A DNA stretch of 5,733 bases from Lachnospiraceae bacterium UBA1251 (lineage in GTDB: Bacteria; Bacillota; Clostridia; Lachnospirales; Lachnospiraceae): positions 1-5,733 of the forward strand of contig DBVZ01000122.1 of assembly GCA_002308255.1 (NCBI GenBank). The letters are read 5' to 3'. The position numbers and the translations under genes were made by a program. Below are positions 1-5,679 of this stretch, piece by piece. Numbering within the stretch: position 1 is the stretch's first letter; each line of letters begins with the position of its first letter. The notes below the pieces were generated by a model. That model did not search any database. It was not told the origin of the DNA and was given only the letters and a program-made list of their open reading frames with translations.

Positions 1-962
1 TCCGTCAGCTTCATTATTTTTCTGTCAGCGCCAGATGCGGTTCTTTCACGAAAGCCGCCGAAGAGCTCTATACGACCCAGCCGCATGTCAGTATGATGAT
101 CCGGTCGCTCGAGCGGGAACTGGAAACAAAGCTGTTTACCCGCGGCGCGGACGGCATCCGGCTTACGGATACCGGCGAGCAGGTGCTCTATTACGCGGAA
201 AACGCGCTGAAGACCACGGACATGATCCGGTCGGCCTGCCGCACCTTCAACGACCGTTATCTGCGGATCGCCGCGAACCCGAGCAGCTCGCTTGCCTTTA
301 TGGCGGGAGATTTTTTCCTGCAGTACATGGAACAGGGCATTGATCTGCAATATATGGAATGCAGCTCCGAGGAGATGTCGGAACTGCTCATCGGCAGGCA
401 GTATGATATCGGTTTTCTTTTCATTCCTTCCGATAAGATCGCGGCGTATGCGCACCGCGCCCGCCGCAGCCATCTGACCTGGCATCCGATCCGCACAGCC
501 GACCTTGTCATTCATTCCGGGCCGGAAAGCCCTTTTTACGGGAAAGCATCGGCAAAGCCCGAAGATCTTGACGGCTGTGCCTTTATTCAGTTCGAAGACG
601 ATTACTTTTCGACAGAGGATCTGCTGATGCACTCCCCGGTCTTTCAGAGCGGCCGCGCAAGGATCCGCAAAGTCGTCACAACGAACAGCGACCACATGAT
701 GATCCGGATGCTGCAGACGACAGATCTGTGTAATATCGGCAGCTACTGGACGGAAAGCATGTACGGCAAATACAGCTTCTCCATGACGCGGATCGAAGGG
801 TTTGAAAACAGCATCACCTTCGGATATCTGGTGCCGGACAACAAAAGCCTCCGCCCGGAAGCAGAGGCTTTTCTCAGGATCATAATCGACGCCGCGGGAG
901 GCAGCACGTTGAAAGCAGATGCCGGCACGGGGCAGGCAGGTGACGATTCTCCGTCTCTTTGA
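1..962 (+). CDS. LysR-type transcriptional regulator, 5' end cut by the window edge
   Basis: DNA-binding transcription regulator of the LysR family. The reading frame is open from base 3 to the TGA at 960-962 and gives 319 visible residues. The first visible residues, RQLHYFSVS, are the usual start of a LysR N-terminus, so only about two to four codons are missing. The winged helix-turn-helix occupies visible residues 3-60, with the signature GSFTKAAEELYTTQPHVS followed by IRSLERELETKLFTR. The rest (about residues 90-300) fits the periplasmic-binding-protein-like effector domain, but the ligand cannot be read from it. The internal ATG at 93 is not the start, because it would remove half of the helix-turn-helix. 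LysR regulators often control a neighbouring gene and themselves. Here the carboxypeptidase gene follows on the same strand after 15 bases, so co-transcription is likely. The promoter and any T-N11-A operator lie outside the window. The family call is firm; the target is inferred. Confidence 0.95.
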   Translation, partial: RQLHYFSVSARCGSFTKAAEELYTTQPHVSMMIRSLERELETKLFTRGADGIRLTDTGEQVLYYAENALKTTDMIRSACRTFNDRYLRIAANPSSSLAFMAGDFFLQYMEQGIDLQYMECSSEEMSELLIGRQYDIGFLFIPSDKIAAYAHRARRSHLTWHPIRTADLVIHSGPESPFYGKASAKPEDLDGCAFIQFEDDYFSTEDLLMHSPVFQSGRARIRKVVTTNSDHMMIRMLQTTDLCNIGSYWTESMYGKYSFSMTRIEGFENSITFGYLVPDNKSLRPEAEAFLRIIIDAAGGSTLKADAGTGQAGDDSPSL

Positions 963-977
963 AAGAAGGGATAATAT

Positions 978-1910
978 ATGAAAACAGTGAACCGGTCAAG
1001 GAATAATAACAAACGAAAAACGACGCTTCGCCGCGCGGCAATGGCAGGAGCCGTACTTTTGCTTCTCGTAGCATGTGCCGCTGTCATTTTCAAAGTCCGT
1101 CCGGGCTGGAAATTCATTATAAAGGATTATTTTCAGCGAAGATCGGAAAAAAGCCGTTGCGAGACGGTTTCCGCGGAATCCGTTTCGGTCACGGAAGAGG
1201 AATTGCTCGCTCTCGCGCAAAGGGACCGCGTACAGGTCATTTTTGACCGCTCCATGCTCCTCATCAATGCGGATCACCTTCTTGCCGGGGGATCCGGGGC
1301 AGACACGGATCCGGCTCCGGATATCGCCTTTTACCGGGACACCGACGTCCTTATGAATACCTGCATCATGGATCCCTACGCGTCTCTCGCCGCCGCCGTC
1401 AAAGAGCGGACGGGCGAACCCCTCTATGTGAGGAGCGCTTACCGTTCCGCCGAAGAGCAGGAAGAAGAGTCCGAACAGAGCGGGGACCGCGCGCAGGCAG
1501 TCGGTGCGAGCGAGCATCAGGCCGGCCTTGCCCTCGACGTATACGTTCCCTATTATGCGGGAAGCGGGTTCATCAAGTGTCCGGCGGGACAGTTTGTAAA
1601 TGCCGAATGCTGGCGGTACGGTTTTATCATCCGGTATCCGTATTTCGGAAAAGCGGAAACGGGGATCGGGTACGAGCCGTGGCATATCCGGTATGTGGGA
1701 GTGCCGCACGCGGAGCTGATGTACCGGAATTCCTGGACGCTGGAAAAATATTTGGAGATCCTGCCCGCCGACGGATATCTCAGATTCGGAGAGTATCTCA
1801 TCACGCGCCAAAGCGGGGATACATTCTCGATCCCCGCTTCTTATACTTCCGCAGTAATCTCACCGGACAACTGCGGCGGCTATGTGATGACGTTCCGCTG
1901 CGGCAGCTGA
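978..1910 (+). CDS. VanY-type D-alanyl-D-alanine carboxypeptidase (peptidase M15B), membrane anchored
   Basis: Predicted zinc D,D-carboxypeptidase of 310 residues that removes the terminal D-Ala from peptidoglycan stem peptides outside the membrane. The basic N-terminus is followed by one hydrophobic segment at about residues 21-39, then a linker and the catalytic domain at about 115-250. Visible M15B motifs are SAYRS (153-157) with Q161, then GASEHQAGLALDV (176-188) giving zinc ligands H180 and D187, then EPWHIRYVG (233-241) giving catalytic E233 and zinc ligand H236. All active-site residues are present. The hydrophobic stretch contains LVAC (30-33), which resembles a lipobox, but hydrophobicity continues past the Cys, so a transmembrane anchor is more likely than a lipoprotein. 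About 45 residues follow the catalytic core, as in other clostridial members. The start is supported by AAGAAGGG seven bases upstream of the ATG. Not part of a vancomycin cluster here: no vanHAX or VanRS genes are visible. Probably co-transcribed with the LysR gene. Confidence 0.93.
   Translation: MKTVNRSRNNNKRKTTLRRAAMAGAVLLLLVACAAVIFKVRPGWKFIIKDYFQRRSEKSRCETVSAESVSVTEEELLALAQRDRVQVIFDRSMLLINADHLLAGGSGADTDPAPDIAFYRDTDVLMNTCIMDPYASLAAAVKERTGEPLYVRSAYRSAEEQEEESEQSGDRAQAVGASEHQAGLALDVYVPYYAGSGFIKCPAGQFVNAECWRYGFIIRYPYFGKAETGIGYEPWHIRYVGVPHAELMYRNSWTLEKYLEILPADGYLRFGEYLITRQSGDTFSIPASYTSAVISPDNCGGYVMTFRCGS
1811..1839. repeat. Perfect 10-bp inverted repeat inside the 3' end of the carboxypeptidase gene
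   Basis: AAGCGGGGAT (1811-1820) and ATCCCCGCTT (1830-1839) are exact reverse complements with a 9-base loop. The hairpin is GC rich and lies about 70 bases before the carboxypeptidase stop. The + side is followed by CTTATACTT and the - side by only TTGG after the stem, so neither is a textbook terminator. Because the 41-base gap between the convergent stops has no hairpin, this structure could end leftward transcripts from the right block. That function is inferred. Confidence 0.5.
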
Positions 1911-1951
1911 GGAGAAGCGCGCAGATCCCGCCTTCCTCCCGATTCCGCATC

Positions 1952-3379
1952 TTAAGGCTGCCTTCTGAACAGTTCCGGCAGGACTCCCGGCGTCGGTTCC
2001 ATCACTACCGACAGCCCTTTGACTTCGCCGTCCTCTGTCACGAGTTCCGCCGGTACCGCCTGCCCGAGGACCGGAAGCATCAGATCAAACGTATCATATT
2101 GATAATGGATGAGAAGCGCCGGCAGTCCGTTCCAGGTTCCGGCAAGCCCCTGCTCCGTCAGGGCAAATTCCATGGTGCCGAATCCGGGGTGTTCATATTT
2201 CCCCGCGATATCCGCGAGTGCCGCAGAAGGCGTCGTATCGGGCGTTTTCGCTTCGGCTTTTGCCTGCATTCCCGCCATCATTCCCTGCATAAGGCCATCA
2301 AAGACTGCCTGGAAGCGGCCGGACCAGTCCGGGATCTCTTCCACGCCGAGCGCTTCATCCGCAGCGTAATGTCCGAGAGCATTGACCGCAAAACTGGATG
2401 TGGCGTTGGAAAGCGCAATAATGGCGAACTTTTCATCCGGGAGCAGGGTCATCTGCGCGGAGAAGCCGTTGGTATTGCCGCCGTGATTGATCATTTTCTT
2501 TTCGCGGTAAATATCGGTGAACCATCCGAGACCGTACTCCGCGCACTGGATCTCCTCAAATTCCCAGAAATAAGGTGTCCCGATCATCTGGTGCGTGTGC
2601 ATTTCCTTCAGCATTGCCTCGCTGACAAGGCGCTGTCCTTCCCATGTGCCGTCCCCGAGCTGGAACATGGCGAATTTTGCCATATCCTCCGCGGTGGAAA
2701 CGATCGCGCCGGAAGGCGCGAAAGCGCCGAGATGCATGTACGGCGGCTCGATGAACATATCATTTGCAAATACATAGCCCTTCGAAGTGTTCTCATATTT
2801 TGCAAGAGATTCCATTTCAAAATCACTCGAAGTCATTCCAAGAGGAGCGAAAATCCTCTCTCTGACAAAATCCTCGTAAGATTTTCCGGAAAGAACATCG
2901 ACGAGATAGCCCGCCAGGGAGACCATCTGGTTCGAGTACTGGAATCTGGTGCGGAATGCAGCACTGGTCTGCAGGAACTCGAGGGACTTTACCATTTCCT
3001 CTTTATCATCTCTTACGGCATAGATTGCCTGCAGATCGTATTTGGGCGTGCCGGTGCGGTGGCACATGAGATCCCGGGCGGTGACATTTTCCGTCAAAAC
3101 AGGATTGTTGAGCTTAAGCCACGGAATATAGGAAATGACGGGTTCATCCCAGTCCAGCTTTCCTTCGTCCGCCAGCATTGCCAGCGCCAGGGAGGTAAAT
3201 GTCTTGGTGATCGAACCGATCGGCAGAACGGTCTCTTTTGTCATCGGAAGGTCTTCCTGAACATTTCTTTTTCCGTACCCCTCCGCGCTTGCCAGTTCGC
3301 CGCCGCGGATCAGTGCGACGCTCATTCCGGCGACATGATAGTCATCCATCAGTTTCTTAATGGTCTGTTCCAGCTGCAT
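1952..3379 (-). CDS. Cytoplasmic serine beta-lactamase-like hydrolase (class C / PBP4-like fold)
   Basis: Serine hydrolase of the beta-lactamase / penicillin-binding fold (Pfam Beta-lactamase, PF00144), 475 residues. The three active-site motifs are in order: SITK (S56 nucleophile, K59), YSN (Y148-N150) and HGG (H299-G301), the last standing where other families have KTG. The catalytic domain spans about residues 5-345. A glycine/alanine/lysine-rich linker (about 365-385) leads to a C-terminal beta-rich domain at about 388-465 (IAGKYEHPGFGTMEF...), similar to the domains that follow this fold in esterases and D-aminopeptidases. No signal peptide or membrane segment is visible, so it probably acts in the cytosol, unlike classical penicillin-binding proteins. 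The start chosen is the ATG at 3379, 2 bases after the stop of the epimerase gene and 7 bases after AAAGGAG; an ATG 15 codons upstream lies inside the epimerase gene and lacks this support. Known relatives are esterases, D-amino-acid amidases, D-aminopeptidases and D,D-peptidases. The coupling suggests a substrate shared with the epimerase. Confidence 0.9.
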   Translation of the reverse strand: MQLEQTIKKLMDDYHVAGMSVALIRGGELASAEGYGKRNVQEDLPMTKETVLPIGSITKTFTSLALAMLADEGKLDWDEPVISYIPWLKLNNPVLTENVTARDLMCHRTGTPKYDLQAIYAVRDDKEEMVKSLEFLQTSAAFRTRFQYSNQMVSLAGYLVDVLSGKSYEDFVRERIFAPLGMTSSDFEMESLAKYENTSKGYVFANDMFIEPPYMHLGAFAPSGAIVSTAEDMAKFAMFQLGDGTWEGQRLVSEAMLKEMHTHQMIGTPYFWEFEEIQCAEYGLGWFTDIYREKKMINHGGNTNGFSAQMTLLPDEKFAIIALSNATSSFAVNALGHYAADEALGVEEIPDWSGRFQAVFDGLMQGMMAGMQAKAEAKTPDTTPSAALADIAGKYEHPGFGTMEFALTEQGLAGTWNGLPALLIHYQYDTFDLMLPVLGQAVPAELVTEDGEVKGLSVVMEPTPGVLPELFRRQP

Positions 3380-3381
3380 GG

Positions 3382-4449
3382 TTATTCTCCTTTCACAATG
3401 CATCCGATTCCCGGAGTGTCCCATAATGTCACGCGTCCTCCCCTGTGGTCATACCCTCCGTAAACATCTTCCTGTTTCAAAATATAGACAGCGTCAAGAT
3501 CGACCTCTTTAATATTGTCGACCGCAGCGGCAAGGTGCATGCCGGCGAGATTTCCTAGCGTGCTTTCCCCCATGCAGCCGATCATGCACGGAATCCCCGC
3601 TCCTTCGCAGATCGCCGCGATCTTGAGCGCATTATAGATTCCGCCGCATTTCATAAGTTTAATATTGACCACATCGACGGCGCGGGCAGCGGCAAGCTTT
3701 GCCGCGTCATAGATCGAGTGGCAGCTCTCATCCGCCGCGATCAGAACATCGGTGCTTCTCTTTATTTCCGCAAGTCCGTCCAGATCCTGCGCGCGGACCG
3801 GCTGTTCAATGAGATCCACGTCAAGATCCGCAAGAATGCGGCTTATCCTGACCGTATCCTTGACGGACCAGCCCTGATTGGCATCCACCCTGATCCGGAT
3901 ATCTTTGCCGACCGCGGCGCGGATCGCCCGGATCCTCTCCGCATCCGCAGCGATCTCCTCTCCCAGTTTGACTTTTATGATCTCAAAACCTTTCTGCACC
4001 CAGCCAAGGGCGGTCTCAGCCATCGCGGAAGGCTCATCGATCCCGATCGTCACATCCGAATGGATGCAGGGATCATTTCCTCCGAGATACCTGTACAGCG
4101 GCAGGCCGGCAGCCCGGGAGGCAATATCGTAGCATGCGATGTCTATCCCGGCTTTGACCGGTCCGTTTCCCGCATACATTCCGTCCATAACGCGGTGGAT
4201 CATTCCGATCGCGCGGGGATCGAGGCCGACCAGTTCTTTTTTCAGCTCCTTCCCCACCGCGATCACTGTTTCCAGATTATCTCCCGTCACGTAAGAAAAA
4301 GGGGCAGCCTCTCCGTAACCGTTGATCCCTTCGTCGGTGATGATTTTTATTATGCAGGTCTGCATATCGACGATCGTCGCAAATGCGACCTTCATCGGCT
4401 CCTCAAACCGGAAGCTGCGCACTTCGAACTGTATATCTTTGATGACCAT
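3382..4449 (-). CDS. Dipeptide epimerase of the enolase superfamily (MLE/MR type)
   Basis: Predicted Mg2+-dependent dipeptide epimerase, 355 residues, the usual length for L-Ala-D/L-Glu epimerase relatives such as YkfB. The N-terminal capping domain (about 1-125) leads into the enolase barrel. Visible key residues are IIKVK (catalytic K161), VDANQGW (metal ligand D189), LIEQPV (metal ligand E215), AADES (metal ligand D240), NIKLMKCGG (catalytic K264) and the DLD motif (D317, D319). This Asp-X-Asp after the eighth strand holds the dipeptide ammonium group in dipeptide epimerases and separates them from muconate cycloisomerases and o-succinylbenzoate synthases. In the 20s loop, KVAFAT has Ala24 where B. 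subtilis YkfB, as I recall it, has Arg24, which binds the Glu side chain, so the substrate may not be Ala-Glu. The start is the ATG at 4449, supported by GGAGG five bases upstream; the frame stays open to 4554 but only through intergenic hairpins. Probably cytosolic and coupled to the downstream hydrolase. Confidence 0.92.
   Translation of the reverse strand: MVIKDIQFEVRSFRFEEPMKVAFATIVDMQTCIIKIITDEGINGYGEAAPFSYVTGDNLETVIAVGKELKKELVGLDPRAIGMIHRVMDGMYAGNGPVKAGIDIACYDIASRAAGLPLYRYLGGNDPCIHSDVTIGIDEPSAMAETALGWVQKGFEIIKVKLGEEIAADAERIRAIRAAVGKDIRIRVDANQGWSVKDTVRISRILADLDVDLIEQPVRAQDLDGLAEIKRSTDVLIAADESCHSIYDAAKLAAARAVDVVNIKLMKCGGIYNALKIAAICEGAGIPCMIGCMGESTLGNLAGMHLAAAVDNIKEVDLDAVYILKQEDVYGGYDHRGGRVTLWDTPGIGCIVKGE
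3387..3393 (-). promoter_or_regulatory. Ribosome binding site of the hydrolase, embedded in the last codons of the epimerase
   Basis: On the - strand the epimerase ends AAA GGA GAA TAA (Lys-Gly-Glu-stop). The same bases give AAAGGAG, a strong Shine-Dalgarno, 7 bases before the hydrolase ATG at 3379. The stop and the next start are separated by only CC. This fixes the hydrolase start and points to translational coupling. Confidence 0.85.
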
Positions 4450-4454
4450 GTTTT

Positions 4455-4459
4455 CCTCC
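4455..4459 (-). promoter_or_regulatory. Ribosome binding site that decides the epimerase start
   Basis: GGAGG on the - strand, followed by AAAAC and the ATG at 4449. Spacing is 5 bases. It selects the MVIKDIQF start over an in-frame ATG seven codons upstream and over the open frame extending to 4554. A short GTTCC/GGAAC stem (4460-4464 with 4471-4475) sits directly upstream of it. Confidence 0.8.
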
Positions 4460-4462
4460 GTT

Positions 4463-4554
4463 CCGGCCATGGAACCGGCTGCTGAAATCCTGTTTCCTGC
4501 AGTATTTTCCGATACTGCGCGAAAATGGCCGGCATGATGATTTCTGCCGGCCAT
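4463..4554. repeat. Three copies of CCGGCCAT / ATGGCCGG in the epimerase leader
   Basis: CCGGCCAT occurs on the + strand at 4463-4470 and 4547-4554, and its reverse complement at 4525-4532. In the - strand transcript the order is segment A (4554-4547), segment B (4532-4525) and segment C (4470-4463). B can pair with A (11 bp in all) or with C (8 bp), but not both. C ends three bases before the epimerase Shine-Dalgarno. Seen directly; a regulatory switch is inferred. Confidence 0.45.
4499..4518. repeat. 7-bp inverted repeat GCAGTAT-N6-ATACTGC
   Basis: GCAGTAT (4499-4505) and ATACTGC (4512-4518) are exact reverse complements with a 6-base spacer. It lies between the large hairpin and the epimerase ribosome binding site. 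The size and symmetry suit either a repressor operator or a small RNA hairpin. I found no convincing promoter beside it. Confidence 0.4.
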
Positions 4555-4555
4555 T
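4524..4555 (-). terminator. Strong hairpin after the NagB-like gene, possible terminator or attenuator
   Basis: AATGGCCGGCA (4524-4534) and TGCCGGCCATT (4545-4555) form a perfect 11-bp, GC-rich stem with a 10-base loop. On the - strand the stem runs into ATTTTCGCG, so the U-tract is only four bases, two of them in the stem. It is about 90 bases past the NagB-like stop and 75 bases before the epimerase start. It may end or reduce read-through into the epimerase, or serve as an RNA-stabilising hairpin. The weak U-tract keeps confidence moderate. Confidence 0.45.
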
Positions 4556-4562
4556 GAAGTAC

Positions 4563-4598
4563 TTATTTTCTTGTAAATTCCCTGGAAGACCGCTCCAT
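4563..4598 (-). other. Possible 11-codon leader peptide (MERSSREFTRK), weakly supported
   Basis: An ATG at 4598 opens an 11-residue frame ending in TAA at 4563-4565, seven bases before the strong hairpin. GGAAG lies four bases upstream of the ATG as a partial Shine-Dalgarno. Three of the eleven codons are Arg (CGG, AGG, AGA). The layout resembles a leader peptide before an attenuator, but an ORF this short is easily found by chance and the Arg codons are not consecutive. Confidence 0.15.
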
Positions 4599-4610
4599 GC
4601 TTCTTCCGGG
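4580..4610. repeat. Imperfect hairpin in the NagB-like/epimerase intergenic region
   Basis: CCC-T-GGAAGA (4580-4589) pairs with TCTTCC-GGG (4602-4610), leaving one bulged base and a 12-base loop. No T-run follows on the - strand and an A-run follows on the + strand, so it is not a normal terminator. It covers the start of the possible leader peptide. Role unknown. Confidence 0.3.
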
Positions 4611-4645
4611 AAAAATGCTGCTGAGATTCTGTTTAAGACGTTCGT

Positions 4646-5617
4646 TTACAGATCCTTGTCCTCAATGCCGCAGTGCCAGCTGGCAAAGGGCTTCGCGATC
4701 GCTTCGGAGACATAGCAGGTGCCTTTGCCGAGGCGCATGATGGACGCCGGGATCTCCATGGAGATCGGTCCGTACAGTTCAAGGCGCGAGACCATTCTCT
4801 GCCAGCTCATGCCCGCTTCGCCCAGCATGAGGTTGTGCAGCTCAAAGCGCTCTCTAGCGTTGTATGCGTCGCGCGGTCCGATCGTCGCGGCTTTGGGCGG
4901 GACTGCCCAGACGTCGCCGGAATTGCCCATCGGTCCGAACAGGGAGTTTTCGGCGATCGTCAGCGGGGTCTCCGTGACGATGCGGGAGCCGAGCTTGACG
5001 AACTCTTCCAGAGAATCCGCCTGGAATTCCTTGCTCCGCGGATCGACAAACGCCGTATGTCCCGGCCAGCCCGTCGCGGTGTAGATCACGTCCGCGCCGC
5101 CGTCGCCGCATTCCTCGATCATGGCGGAATAGACGCCGTCTGCTTTATTTTCGTTCGTAAATACGTGCCAGTGCTCAACGTCCGGGCGGAGATCCTCGCG
5201 GATGCGTCCGTAGAAATGATTGCGGAACGAATAGCCGAGGCCGGCGCCGTAGGTAAGCGGCGCGACATTTCCGTCCTCGTCCGCCCATTCGTCCATCGCG
5301 AACAGGTCGACGTTCCGGCAGCTGACGTTGAACTTATTGATCATTTCCGCCACGGCAGAGTAAGCATCCGGCCACTGGTTCGGGAAGATCGCCGTAAAAT
5401 GCTTATCTTCAAGATCGCTCATCAGGATCCGGTAGAAAATATCCTGCACCATGCAGAGCGTGGGATTGAGGACTACGCGGACGGAGAACCCGTTCTCGTT
5501 CGTGTACTCCATATCCTCCCGTTTGATATTGCGGATCCGCTCGAATTCTTCAAGCGGCAGCTCCGAATGCGGCAGCCATTCGGCCGGTTTAAAACGGAAT
5601 TCATCATAAAGACCCAT
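4646..5617 (-). CDS. Divergent glucosamine-6-phosphate deaminase-like (NagB/RpiA fold) protein
   Basis: Protein of 323 residues in the NagB sugar-phosphate isomerase superfamily, longer than E. coli NagB (266). No signal peptide or membrane segment is seen, so it should be cytosolic. Shared landmarks are VDLFAMDEWA (103-112; D109 matches catalytic D72), SFRNHFYGRI (130-139), GWPGHTAFVDP (183-193; H187 matches H143), KAATIG (242-247) and the C-terminal ELYGPISMEIPASIMRLGKG region. Several functional sites are changed: the phosphate loop GLPTGGTP appears as AIFPNQWP (76-83), Asp141 of the DGH motif is Pro185, Glu148 is Asp192, and the TRVANSRF region (Arg172) reads LTIAENSLF. The N-terminus carries about 40 extra residues. 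It is therefore unlikely to be a standard GlcN6P deaminase, and its substrate is unknown. The ATG at 5617 is supported by AAAGGAGGAAG nine bases upstream. It is first in the right block; the 196-base gap and hairpins leave co-transcription with the epimerase uncertain. Confidence 0.8.
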   Translation of the reverse strand: MGLYDEFRFKPAEWLPHSELPLEEFERIRNIKREDMEYTNENGFSVRVVLNPTLCMVQDIFYRILMSDLEDKHFTAIFPNQWPDAYSAVAEMINKFNVSCRNVDLFAMDEWADEDGNVAPLTYGAGLGYSFRNHFYGRIREDLRPDVEHWHVFTNENKADGVYSAMIEECGDGGADVIYTATGWPGHTAFVDPRSKEFQADSLEEFVKLGSRIVTETPLTIAENSLFGPMGNSGDVWAVPPKAATIGPRDAYNARERFELHNLMLGEAGMSWQRMVSRLELYGPISMEIPASIMRLGKGTCYVSEAIAKPFASWHCGIEDKDL

Positions 5618-5623
5618 AGACAG

Positions 5624-5634
5624 CTTCCTCCTTT
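5624..5634 (-). promoter_or_regulatory. Ribosome binding site of the NagB-like gene
   Basis: AAAGGAGGAAG on the - strand contains a full AGGAGG core, nine bases before the ATG at 5617. It supports that start and suggests strong translation. Confidence 0.75.
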
Positions 5635-5679
5635 TGTATTTAACCTTTGATCGGTTTTGTATTTGTTAATTATGCACAT

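Noticed and set aside
93..962. LysR gene starting at the ATG at 93
   Set aside because: The frame is open upstream to the window edge and encodes the first half of the helix-turn-helix, so the true start is outside the window.
1289..1340. Repeated GGATCCGG in the carboxypeptidase gene
   Set aside because: Short coincidental repeats of Gly, Ser, Asp and Pro codons within a linker; no array or mobile-element structure.
996..1811. 271-codon open frame antisense to the carboxypeptidase
   Set aside because: It lies fully opposite a gene with complete M15B motifs, and its low-complexity Arg/Phe-rich product shows no family features.
1577..3463. 628-codon open frame on the + strand, antisense to the whole hydrolase gene
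   Set aside because: It starts with GTG inside the carboxypeptidase gene, has no ribosome binding site, is rich in Arg and His with no domain I recognise, and overlaps two genes with intact active-site motifs. It is a shadow caused by GC-rich codon use.
3718..4485. 255-codon open frame antisense to the epimerase
   Set aside because: It overlaps a clear enolase-superfamily enzyme and shows no motif or supported start.
4450..4554. N-terminal extension of the epimerase to 4554
   Set aside because: The extension runs through the intergenic hairpins, has no family match and no ribosome binding site, while GGAGG sits five bases before the ATG at 4449.
4673..5650. 325-codon open frame antisense to the NagB-like gene
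   Set aside because: It mirrors the coding frame of a gene with a strong ribosome binding site and family motifs; the product is Arg/Asp/His rich with no recognisable domain.
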